Below, one piece after another: positions 29,120-35,785 of a stretch of DNA of 35,785 nt (its first letter is position 1; each line of letters begins with the position of its first letter). The stretch lies in assembly GCA_900319525.1 (NCBI GenBank), contig ONOU01000026.1, forward strand, positions 1 to 35,785. Reading direction: 5' to 3'. A program made the translations under genes and the position numbers. The notes beneath the pieces are model-generated. The model saw nothing but the letters and a program-made list of their open reading frames with translations. It searched no databases and was not told the origin of the DNA. Source of the DNA: an uncultured Prevotellaceae bacterium. Its GTDB lineage: Bacteria > Bacteroidota > Bacteroidia > Bacteroidales > Muribaculaceae.

Positions 29120-31675
29120 TTACAGGCGGGATTTCTCGTCGTTGCCGGCGCCAGTGCCCTTGTACTTGCTGCGGGTGACATTGAATTTATAGGTCACGGT
29201 CATGCCGATGGTGCGGTCAAAGTTGTAGCAATCCTTGGTGAAATTGGTGCCTATACCGTAGGTGGTCCATCGTTCCTGGCTGGTCTTGAAGATGTCGTCG
29301 GCATAGAGGTTGACCAGCAGCGCCTTGTTGAAGAAGGATTTGTTGATACGCGCCCCAACCGTCCAATAGTGCTTGACACTCTGGAACTCGTCATCGGCAT
29401 CACTTGCGACACACACACCCAGCACAGCTGTCCAGGAATGAGGAAGGACAAAGGTGTTCCTCAGTTCAAACCGCCACAACGGACTGTGATGGGTCAAACG
29501 AGAGCCATATTGCTCGGCATCAAAGAAGACCTTGTTGAAACTCAGCGTCACCGTGGGCCGATAGACGCCGAAACGAGGTGCAGCCACCAGCGAGGCAAAC
29601 AAGCGCTGAGCATCGCCATAGTTGTGGGTACACAGCAGGGCATAACGCTTGTCCTGCTCCAACACGGGCACCCAGCACATGGTGCTCTGACTGTAAGTGT
29701 AGCGCACCTGCAGGCTCAGCCACGAGTAGATGGCCGACAACTCCAAACGGTGGTTCAGCTGTGGGCGTAACAGTGGATTGCCACCCTCGTAGGTGTAACG
29801 GTTATCGTACTGGATGAAATTGCGCAGCTGGAAATAGCTGGGGCGATTGATGCGGCGGCTATAATTCAGTTGCCAGTTCCACTTGTCCTTCTTCCAGGCA
29901 ACGGAGGCATTGGGAAACCAGTCATTATAGGTGCGGCTGGGTTCCTCCTCACGGATGCCTGACGAATAGTAGTCGGAGTTGATGTGCTCAAAGCGCAGTC
30001 CGGCGCCGAAAGTGAAATTGCCCAGGGTGAAGTCATACTCGGCAAAGCCCGAACTGTTATTCTCGCGGATGCGCGTGTCGGATGACAAATGGGACTGGTC
30101 GTCGTTGGAATAGGTGCCGTCGGTGCGGGTAAAGGTCAACTCAGTGCCGATGCTGGCGGTACCCTTCCACAGGGGGTGACTCAGGATGAGTTTGCCAGCG
30201 GTCATCTGGTTACGCTGGCGACTCTGGGTGAGCACATGGCGGTCATCAAGTTCATCGCTTAATTCAGTGCGTTCATCAGTATTGCGTTCATTGCGACAAT
30301 ACCACGTGCCGTTAAAGTCGATTGACAATTGGCCAACTTTGCCCACATAATACATATTGACATCGTGCAACGGATTTTGTTTGCGATTGACGAGGGCATC
30401 ATACAAGACGCTACCCTCAAGCACACCGTTGTTCCATATCTGTTGCTCACCGATGACGCTGCCATTCTTAATATTGACACCGCTCAAGGTGTAAGAAGCG
30501 CCCAACGAATGGTTGTCGTTGATATCGTAATTGAAGCCTACTTGCTCATAATGCGACTTGCTGCGGTACTTGGTGTCACCCGTCTGATCGACATGCACTG
30601 TGCCATCCTCCAAGAATAAGTCATTATTAATGTCATTGTCCTCACCCATCCATGCGCTACGCCAGTAACCCTCGGCAAACAGTTCCAGGCCGTGGGTGCG
30701 GTATTTCACGTTAATGTCCTGATATCCACCCCACTCGTGGTTGTTGCGCACGTTGGTAATGGTGCTAACACTGAAGCCATCTCCTTGGGGCTTGACCGTG
30801 TAGATGCGGATGACGGACGACACATTCTTTTTGTATCGCGCACCTGGGCTCGTAATCACGTCGATAGACTTGATGTCGCCCGACTTGAGGCGTGACAACT
30901 CGGTATTGCTCTGAATCGGGTGGTTATTGATGTAGATGAGCGGTGTGCCACTGCCAAAGACGCTCACCTGGCCGTCGCCCTTGACATCGACACGCGGCAA
31001 CTGGCCCAGCACGTCAATACCCGTACCCATGTCGCTGAGCACCGTGCCCGCAACATTCACCGTCATGCCACCAGTGGTCATCTGGTACTGGGGGCGTTCG
31101 CCCTTGACGGTGACGCCGTCGAGGGTGTATTGGTCGGGCTGCATTTTGATGGTGCCTAGGTGGGGCGACTTGCAGTGGCGATAGACGGGACGGTAGCCCA
31201 CGTAGGTGATGCGGGCGAGGACGCCGCTTTGGTCACAGGGGATGACGAACAAGCCGCTCTCGTTGGTCACGCCGCCGGTGATCACCGTCGAGTCGCGTAG
31301 TGAGAGCAGGGCCACGTTGGCGTAGGGCAACGGCTGGCCCGTTTCGTCAAGGACGGTGCCCTTGTAGCGCGTTGCTTCACGCAGGGGGCATTCCACGGCG
31401 ATATCCTTGCCCTGAACGGTCATCTTGATGGGATAGAAACCGATCAACTGCTGGATGGCATCGGGCACCGACTTGTTTTTAACCGACGTCGTCACCCTGA
31501 AGTCCTCCAGGTCGTTATACAGGAAACTGATGTTGTATTCCCCACCCCGCTCGTTGAGCCACTTGAGCGCCTCGCTCATCGACACGTCATCAAACGAGCG
31601 CGTCACTCGCTGGCCAAAGACGGGAGAAAACAAAGATAGAACTGATAGAAAGAATAACGTATATAATCGATTCAT
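29120..31675 (-). CDS. STN-domain outer-membrane beta-barrel receptor A
   Basis: An 851-residue outer-membrane protein. Signal peptide 1-21; STN (secretin/TonB N-terminal) signalling domain about 25-92; carboxypeptidase-D-regulatory-like domain about 103-182; a plug-like segment about 185-310 (VTVKGERPQ, then IYINNHPI and IDVITSPGARY); then a barrel of the OMP_b-brl_3 type, with the clade's positively charged tail KYKGTGAGNDEKSRL and not a terminal Phe. STN domains in such receptors contact FecR-like anti-sigma factors when ligand binds. Residues 20-185 are nearly identical to those of receptor B, while the rest is clearly different. No promoter was found for it; the TA operon lies between it and receptor B. 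Confidence 0.9.
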   Translation of the reverse strand: MNRLYTLFFLSVLSLFSPVFGQRVTRSFDDVSMSEALKWLNERGGEYNISFLYNDLEDFRVTTSVKNKSVPDAIQQLIGFYPIKMTVQGKDIAVECPLREATRYKGTVLDETGQPLPYANVALLSLRDSTVITGGVTNESGLFVIPCDQSGVLARITYVGYRPVYRHCKSPHLGTIKMQPDQYTLDGVTVKGERPQYQMTTGGMTVNVAGTVLSDMGTGIDVLGQLPRVDVKGDGQVSVFGSGTPLIYINNHPIQSNTELSRLKSGDIKSIDVITSPGARYKKNVSSVIRIYTVKPQGDGFSVSTITNVRNNHEWGGYQDINVKYRTHGLELFAEGYWRSAWMGEDNDINNDLFLEDGTVHVDQTGDTKYRSKSHYEQVGFNYDINDNHSLGASYTLSGVNIKNGSVIGEQQIWNNGVLEGSVLYDALVNRKQNPLHDVNMYYVGKVGQLSIDFNGTWYCRNERNTDERTELSDELDDRHVLTQSRQRNQMTAGKLILSHPLWKGTASIGTELTFTRTDGTYSNDDQSHLSSDTRIRENNSSGFAEYDFTLGNFTFGAGLRFEHINSDYYSSGIREEEPSRTYNDWFPNASVAWKKDKWNWQLNYSRRINRPSYFQLRNFIQYDNRYTYEGGNPLLRPQLNHRLELSAIYSWLSLQVRYTYSQSTMCWVPVLEQDKRYALLCTHNYGDAQRLFASLVAAPRFGVYRPTVTLSFNKVFFDAEQYGSRLTHHSPLWRFELRNTFVLPHSWTAVLGVCVASDADDEFQSVKHYWTVGARINKSFFNKALLVNLYADDIFKTSQERWTTYGIGTNFTKDCYNFDRTIGMTVTYKFNVTRSKYKGTGAGNDEKSRL

Positions 31676-31696
31676 GCTTTTTTATCTGAGTTTTTA

Positions 31697-31727
31697 TTTG
31701 ACAATAGAAAATTTTCATGTATCTTTG
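31697..31727 (+). promoter_or_regulatory. Promoter of the toxin-antitoxin operon (consensus)
   Basis: TTTG (31697-31700), 19 bp, TATCTTTG (31720-31727): a perfect match to the Bacteroidetes -33/-7 consensus and spacing. The start would be near 31734, about 20 nt before ATG 31754. It is the strongest promoter in the window by eye. Confidence 0.75.
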
Positions 31728-31753
31728 TATTCATAATCAAAGCCATTCCAATT

Positions 31754-32002
31754 ATGACACCAATACAATTAAACGCAGAATTATATCGAGCTATGGGCGT
31801 GATAGCTGAAGACGAAGCACTGCTTAAACGTGCTGTAAGGTATCTGAAAAAACTAGCAGCCCAAAAGCAAGAAGAAGATTCACAGATGACAAAAGAGGAG
31901 TTTTTTGCCCGTGTGGATGAAGCCAAGCAAGAAATAGCTGATGGCAAGGGCCGCTCATTTACCAATATTGAAGAGTTGGACCGACACATCCGTAGCCTAT
32001 GA
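31754..32002 (+). CDS. Antitoxin of the YoeB-type module
   Basis: An 82-residue, highly charged helical protein. It starts at ATG 31754 and its stop overlaps the toxin start by 4 bp (ATGA), the usual antitoxin-first arrangement with translational coupling. The sequence is not a recognisable YefM/Phd antitoxin. The N-terminal part (residues 1-35) is a compact helical region that could bind DNA or dimerise, and the C-terminal TKEEFFARVDEAKQEI is a likely toxin-neutralising helix. The call rests on position and composition, and on recall of similar small proteins next to RelE-superfamily toxins in Bacteroides. Confidence 0.75.
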   Translation: MTPIQLNAELYRAMGVIAEDEALLKRAVRYLKKLAAQKQEEDSQMTKEEFFARVDEAKQEIADGKGRSFTNIEELDRHIRSL

Positions 32003-32274
32003 AATACAATGTAATCATTGCTCCCAAAGCTGAAGAAGACCTGAAACGCCTGCTTACTAATGAGCCAAAGGCTTATCAGAAAGCCATCACCCTCATTGGT
32101 GAACTTTATGAGCATCCCCGAACGGGAACAGGTAAACCCGAGCCACTTGCTGGTGACCGTTCGGGCCAATGGAGCCGTCGAATCAGCAAGAGGCACCGAT
32201 TGGTCTACGAAATTCAAGATACTGAAGTCATTGTGCTTGTTCTCACCGCCTACGGGCATTATGGTGACAAATAG
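31999..32274 (+). CDS. YoeB/Txe-family mRNA-cleaving toxin
   Basis: A 91-residue RelE-superfamily ribonuclease that would cut mRNA at the ribosome. Residues equivalent to the YoeB active site are present: Glu48 in GKPEPL, Arg67 in KRHRLVY, and the C-terminal His87-Tyr88 in AYGHYGDK. The GDRSGQWSRRIS stretch is the family signature. The open frame appears intact. It is coupled to the antitoxin by a 4-bp overlap, and the pair lies on the opposite strand to both neighbouring receptor genes. Confidence 0.9.
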   Translation: MKYNVIIAPKAEEDLKRLLTNEPKAYQKAITLIGELYEHPRTGTGKPEPLAGDRSGQWSRRISKRHRLVYEIQDTEVIVLVLTAYGHYGDK

Positions 32275-32296
32275 CGTTTGAGCAACACCCTTATTC

Positions 32297-32326
32297 CACC
32301 CTCTCGCTGTCGCTGGTGAGAGGGTG
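32297..32326. terminator. Hairpin between the toxin gene and receptor B
   Basis: CACCCTCTC (32297-32305) and GAGAGGGTG (32318-32326) form a 9-bp stem with a 12-nt loop. No T tract follows on either strand, so it would be an atypical terminator, possibly serving the two convergent transcription units (toxin +, receptor B -). Confidence 0.45.
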
Positions 32327-32372
32327 AATTGCATTGGGTGATATGTTGAAGCTATTACCTGCATAACATTGA

Positions 32373-34916
32373 TTACAGGCGGTTACGCTCGCTCTGTCCG
32401 GCATGGCTGCCTTTGTAGCGGCTCTTGGTGGCATTGAACTTCCAAGAGAGGTCGATGCCGATGCGGCGCTTATCTTGATACTCATGGTAGTGGGTGCGGA
32501 AGTTGATACCCCCATAAGCGACTTGCTCTTTTGATTGCGTGTGCAGGATATCCTTGGCAACCAAAGCGATACTCAGACTCTTATCCTTCAGGAATTGTTT
32601 GCCAATGCGCAGATTAAGGCTTCCACTGGCTTCTGTCTGACTGGGACCAGACTCACAGTAAGGCGTGATCATCCCATTCACATTCAGAAGCCAATCGTGT
32701 GGCAACATCAACGTGTTATCAAGCGAGAAACTGGAAACTAACCCGTTCCACTTGTGGGTCATCCCCAACCGATAAACATCTTCATTACAAAAATAGAGAT
32801 CTGCTGAATAGTTCATCTGCCAGATGCCCACCTTAGGCGAGAAGTTCAGAGTGATACCATAGTATTCCATCTTTGTATTGCGATAGTCCATGATGACAAC
32901 GCCTGGATGGTTCACGTCGTCATAGGCGGTCTGGAACGAACGTATATTATTCTTGATGTCTTCATAAAAGACCTCGGCATAAATCCATTTCCAAGAAGAG
33001 CTCCAAGTGAAACTATGTTTTGTCATGGGCTTCAAATAGGGATTGCCTGTATCATACTCATACTTGCTGCGGTAATTGACCGCGGTGGAGAAGAATCCGT
33101 AATTCGGATTAAAACGAGTACAATTGTAAGCCAACCTATGCTGCCAGTAGTCAGTAATATAGGAAATAGAGAGGCGGGGTATCAGAAAGGAATAATCAGG
33201 ACTCATCTCTGCATTGTGCTGCTCGTTACTTTCATACTGGTTATACTCGTTCTGCCAGCGCAGGCCGGCATTGATTGAGAATTTGCCCAATTTTAAGGCG
33301 TAGTTAGCAAAAAGCGACCAGATATAGGTCTGCTGGCGAACATGGCCATCGGCCGAGAAGCCACTCTGAATGAAGTCATGAGTGCGATGGACCGAGGAGG
33401 CTTCTTCGCCAAAGGTCAATTCGCCTTTGGGCACAGGGGCCGTGATGACCAGTTTCTCGGCCAAAAGTCGATTATTGGAGTTGGTTTGACTACTGACTGT
33501 GGTCGAGCCTTCGGTGCCGCCTTCCATCTCTTTAAGAGACGCTGACTGATAGAAATCTGCACTGAAGTCGATGTTCCACTTGCCGACATTGCCAGCGTAG
33601 TAGGCATTCAGCGTGTGACTCATGCGAGGTTTATCGACTGTATTTGTCCTGCTGTGGCCTCCATCAACGAGAATGCCGTCACGCCAAGTCTGCTCGTCCA
33701 TCTCACGACGGGTCAGACTGTTACCGATGTAATTGAAGGCTGTGTAGGTCACGCCCACCGAGTGGCGGTCGTTGATTTCCCAGTTCCAGCCAAGGTCGGC
33801 AAAGTAGTACTTGACCTTGAAAAGCCACGAGGCTTCTTTCTGGTAATCCCATGTGGAGGATGCCTGCAATTGGTCCTGGGACGTAGCATTAATGACCAAG
33901 TTGTTATCGGTCAGAAACCCTCGAGCGAAAAAGTCCATGCCGCCAGGAGTGCGATAGTTCAGGGCTGCATTTAGACTGGCATAGTATTCTTTCCCTTGGC
34001 GGTAGGCTGCCGAGAAATTGCCGCTCCAGCCCTCGCCCGCCTTGCGCACGGTCTTCAAGCGGATGACCGAAGTCACATCGGCACTGTATTCTGGGCCGGG
34101 ATTGGTGATGATCTCTGCCGAGAGGATTTCGTCAGCGCGATAGCGGTCGAGTTCTGCCTTGTTACGCACTTTCTTATTATTGATGTAGATTTCGGGCGTG
34201 CCGTGGCCAGCAATCTTGCCGTCACTCATCATTAAGGGTAGGTGAGTCAGCATCTCGGTGACCGAGCCGAATTGTTCCAATACGGTGCCCTGCACATTAG
34301 CCAGCAGGCCACGATCGGTGGGACGGACAAGTCGTTTGGAGCCCTTGACGGTGACACTGCCAAGGGTGTATTGGTCGGGTTGCATTTTGATGGTGCCCAG
34401 GTGGGGCGACTTGCAGTGGCGATAGACGGGGCGGTAGCCCACGTAGGTGATGCGGGCCAGCACGCCGCTTTGGTCACAGGGGATGACGAACAGGCCGCTC
34501 TCGTTGGTCACTCCACCGGTGATAACCGTCGAGTCGAGCGGTGAGAGCAGCGCAACGTTGGCGTAGGGCAACGGCTGGCCCGTTTCGTCAAGGACGGTGC
34601 CCTTGTAGCGCGTCGCTTCCCGCAAGGGGCATTCCACAGCGATGTCCTTGCCCTGCACGGTCATCTTAATGGGATAGAAACCGATCAACTGCTGGATGGC
34701 ATCAGGCACTGACTTGTTCTTGACCGACGTCGTTACCCTGAAGTCCTCCAGGTCGTTATACAGGAAACTGATGTTGTATTCCCCACCCCGCTCATTGAGC
34801 CACTTGAGCGCCTCGCTCATCGACACGTCATTGAACGTCCGCGTTACCCGCTGCCCGAAGGCAGCCGTGGCCATGGACAAGCATGCCACGAGATAAATCA
34901 TGCGCCTAGTCATCAT
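32373..34916 (-). CDS. STN-domain outer-membrane beta-barrel receptor B
   Basis: An 847-residue paralogue of receptor A with the same plan: signal peptide 1-21, STN domain about 25-92, carboxypeptidase-D-regulatory-like domain about 103-182, plug-like region (VTVKGSKRL, IYINNKKV, EIITNPGPEY) and an OMP_b-brl_3 barrel ending RYKGSHAGQSERNRL. Its ATG overlaps the stop of the anti-sigma gene by 4 bp, so it is translated with the sigma/anti-sigma pair and is the obvious surface sensor or autoregulated target of that pair. Ligand unknown; without a SusD partner it resembles siderophore- or peptide-type receptors more than a glycan importer (inference). Confidence 0.9.
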   Translation of the reverse strand: MMTRRMIYLVACLSMATAAFGQRVTRTFNDVSMSEALKWLNERGGEYNISFLYNDLEDFRVTTSVKNKSVPDAIQQLIGFYPIKMTVQGKDIAVECPLREATRYKGTVLDETGQPLPYANVALLSPLDSTVITGGVTNESGLFVIPCDQSGVLARITYVGYRPVYRHCKSPHLGTIKMQPDQYTLGSVTVKGSKRLVRPTDRGLLANVQGTVLEQFGSVTEMLTHLPLMMSDGKIAGHGTPEIYINNKKVRNKAELDRYRADEILSAEIITNPGPEYSADVTSVIRLKTVRKAGEGWSGNFSAAYRQGKEYYASLNAALNYRTPGGMDFFARGFLTDNNLVINATSQDQLQASSTWDYQKEASWLFKVKYYFADLGWNWEINDRHSVGVTYTAFNYIGNSLTRREMDEQTWRDGILVDGGHSRTNTVDKPRMSHTLNAYYAGNVGKWNIDFSADFYQSASLKEMEGGTEGSTTVSSQTNSNNRLLAEKLVITAPVPKGELTFGEEASSVHRTHDFIQSGFSADGHVRQQTYIWSLFANYALKLGKFSINAGLRWQNEYNQYESNEQHNAEMSPDYSFLIPRLSISYITDYWQHRLAYNCTRFNPNYGFFSTAVNYRSKYEYDTGNPYLKPMTKHSFTWSSSWKWIYAEVFYEDIKNNIRSFQTAYDDVNHPGVVIMDYRNTKMEYYGITLNFSPKVGIWQMNYSADLYFCNEDVYRLGMTHKWNGLVSSFSLDNTLMLPHDWLLNVNGMITPYCESGPSQTEASGSLNLRIGKQFLKDKSLSIALVAKDILHTQSKEQVAYGGINFRTHYHEYQDKRRIGIDLSWKFNATKSRYKGSHAGQSERNRL

Positions 34917-35470
34917 TCCACCACGATTGTATTGCCCTCGATGCTGACTGACACGCGCTCGAACATGTTCAGGCGCTCCACGACGCTCGACAACTCTTCG
35001 CCCGGATGCAACTCGAAGTAGAAGCGCAAGTCACGAGCCTCCTCGTTGCGGAACTCGACTTGCTTACCATAACGGGAAGCGATACCTTCCAGCATCTGGC
35101 CGAGCGGCAGGTTGTCAAATACCACAGGTTCCTCCACGACTGCTATTGTATCGGCTACTGCAACACGTGAGGCCGATTCGGCCGATTCCTCCGAGGCATA
35201 GGTGAAGGCCGAGAGCATGATCACGCCCGCAATCATGGCGGCAACCTTGAGCCAGCGGCGGTTTTTCAATGGGGCGTTAAGGTGCTCCTGCTCGAAACGT
35301 AGCCACTCGGCATCCACATCGGGCACGGGGATATCGGTCATCGCCCGCTTGGCGGTGGCCAGGTGCTCCTGCATTTCATCCTTGAGCATAGCGGCCAGCT
35401 GCTCGTCGGTGTAATTCTCGGGGTGCTCGTGCATGTCGAGCAAGAGACGGATTTTATCGTTCTGTTCCAT
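34913..35470 (-). CDS. FecR-like anti-sigma factor (DUF4974 type)
   Basis: A 185-residue inner-membrane protein. The N-terminal cytoplasmic part (about 1-82; IRLLLDMHEHPENYTDEQL and a helix) would bind the ECF sigma factor, a single membrane helix follows (WLKVAAMIAGVIMLSAFTYA, about 85-105), then a spacer and a periplasmic domain (about 122-185) of the DUF4974 type, which has an STN-like fold. The central FecR domain of classical FecR proteins is absent, so this is a short form. Start at ATG 35470; the open frame continues upstream into the sigma gene. It begins 5 bp after the sigma stop and ends in a 4-bp overlap with receptor B. Confidence 0.85.
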   Translation of the reverse strand: MEQNDKIRLLLDMHEHPENYTDEQLAAMLKDEMQEHLATAKRAMTDIPVPDVDAEWLRFEQEHLNAPLKNRRWLKVAAMIAGVIMLSAFTYASEESAESASRVAVADTIAVVEEPVVFDNLPLGQMLEGIASRYGKQVEFRNEEARDLRFYFELHPGEELSSVVERLNMFERVSVSIEGNTIVVE

Positions 35471-35475
35471 AACGT

Positions 35476-35785
35476 CTATCGTTTTGAGTTGTTGAAGTAA
35501 GCGTTGATTTTCTCCAATGACTGTGACAAGTGATGATGAACTGTCACGCGGCTCACGCCCACGGCATTGGCGACCTGCTGGCAAGTCATGTCGTGCAAGA
35601 AGCGCAGGGTGAAGATGCGGCGCGATAGTGGTGGCAGGTTGTTGTCGATGTATTCCCGCAACTCGGCAAGCGTAAGAGAATCGTCGGGGCCATCGGCAAG
35701 CGGCTCGGCCCTATTTGAATAGAGTTTCATAAAGCGTTCACGCATCTGCTTGTGCCGGATCACATTGATGCAACTGTTGCGCACA
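35476..35785 (-). CDS. ECF sigma factor, C-terminal part (partial at window edge)
   Basis: The last 102 codons of an RNA polymerase extracytoplasmic-function sigma factor; the gene runs off the right edge. Visible are the end of region 2 or the linker (RNSCINVIRHKQM) and a complete region 4 with the helix-turn-helix TCQQVANAVGVSRVTVHHHLSQSLEKI that recognises the -35 element. The apparent start near 35784 is only the window boundary. Followed by the anti-sigma gene after 5 bp, as expected of a sigma/anti-sigma pair. Target promoters cannot be read here but probably include its own operon. Confidence 0.9.
   Translation of the reverse strand, partial: VRNSCINVIRHKQMRERFMKLYSNRAEPLADGPDDSLTLAELREYIDNNLPPLSRRIFTLRFLHDMTCQQVANAVGVSRVTVHHHLSQSLEKINAYFNNSKR

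Noticed and set aside
29120-34916. Receptors A and B considered as SusC-type glycan importers
   Set aside because: No SusD gene follows either; the barrel type, the basic C-terminal tail and the STN domain fit the OMP_b-brl_3 receptor group better.
1-35785. tRNA, rRNA or known riboswitch
   Set aside because: Reading the intergenic gaps on both strands showed no cloverleaf with a TTCRA loop, no rRNA-like sequence and no riboswitch core that I recognise; a covariance-model search would be decisive.

Overview
The window looks like a chromosomal segment of a gut-type member of the order Bacteroidales. The evidence is a SusC/SusD pair, Bacteroidetes-style promoters (a -7 box TAnnTTTG, in places with a -33 TTG/TTTG), almost no Shine-Dalgarno sequences, an ECF sigma / DUF4974 anti-sigma / STN-barrel cassette, dockerin-like C-termini and a DUF4421 protein. 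Coding GC is moderate (a little above 50% by eye) and intergenic DNA is AT-rich. I would guess Muribaculaceae, Prevotellaceae or a relative, but the sequence alone does not settle the family.

Left part (1-10283, all + strand): a terminator and repeat-rich leader, a susC-susD pair without a linked hydrolase, a 530-bp gap with a MITE-like nested inverted repeat, then an aminopeptidase P, a gamma-class carbonic anhydrase-like protein and a secreted CotH-kinase protein carrying dockerin-like repeats.

Middle part (10296-23373): dnaX (-); a lipoprotein hydrolase and a secreted flavodoxin/cyclophilin-like/dockerin fusion (-) diverging from an AraC regulator (+); a DUF4421 protein (-) diverging from an SDR-type threonine dehydrogenase and a small lipoprotein (+); a Sir2 deacylase plus AlkZ-like DNA glycosylase operon (-) diverging from three FKBP-type peptidyl-prolyl isomerases in a row (+); then a methyltransferase, the last gene of the YfhO operon (-).

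Right part (23380-35785): a large YfhO membrane protein (-), cytidine deaminase (-) with an overlapping divergent start to a secreted glucosaminidase (+), 2-amino-3-ketobutyrate CoA ligase (+), and a surface-signalling cassette on the - strand: partial ECF sigma factor, DUF4974 anti-sigma and two STN-bearing outer-membrane barrels. A YoeB-type toxin-antitoxin operon (+) sits between the two barrels. The barrels share an almost identical 166-residue N-terminal signalling block joined to divergent plug and barrel regions. This suggests that one sigma/anti-sigma pair could read two receptors, and it is the most interesting arrangement here.

The intergenic gaps carry several small repeat families: an approximately 75-bp REP-like element in two distant copies of opposite orientation, GAGACGCAA/TTGCGTCTC palindromes, a nested inverted-repeat element, and short 6- to 14-bp tandem repeats that often begin at a stop codon. 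Threonine dehydrogenase and the CoA ligase together would convert threonine to glycine and acetyl-CoA, although they lie 9.4 kb apart. No rRNA, tRNA, CRISPR array, prophage or transposase gene was recognised.
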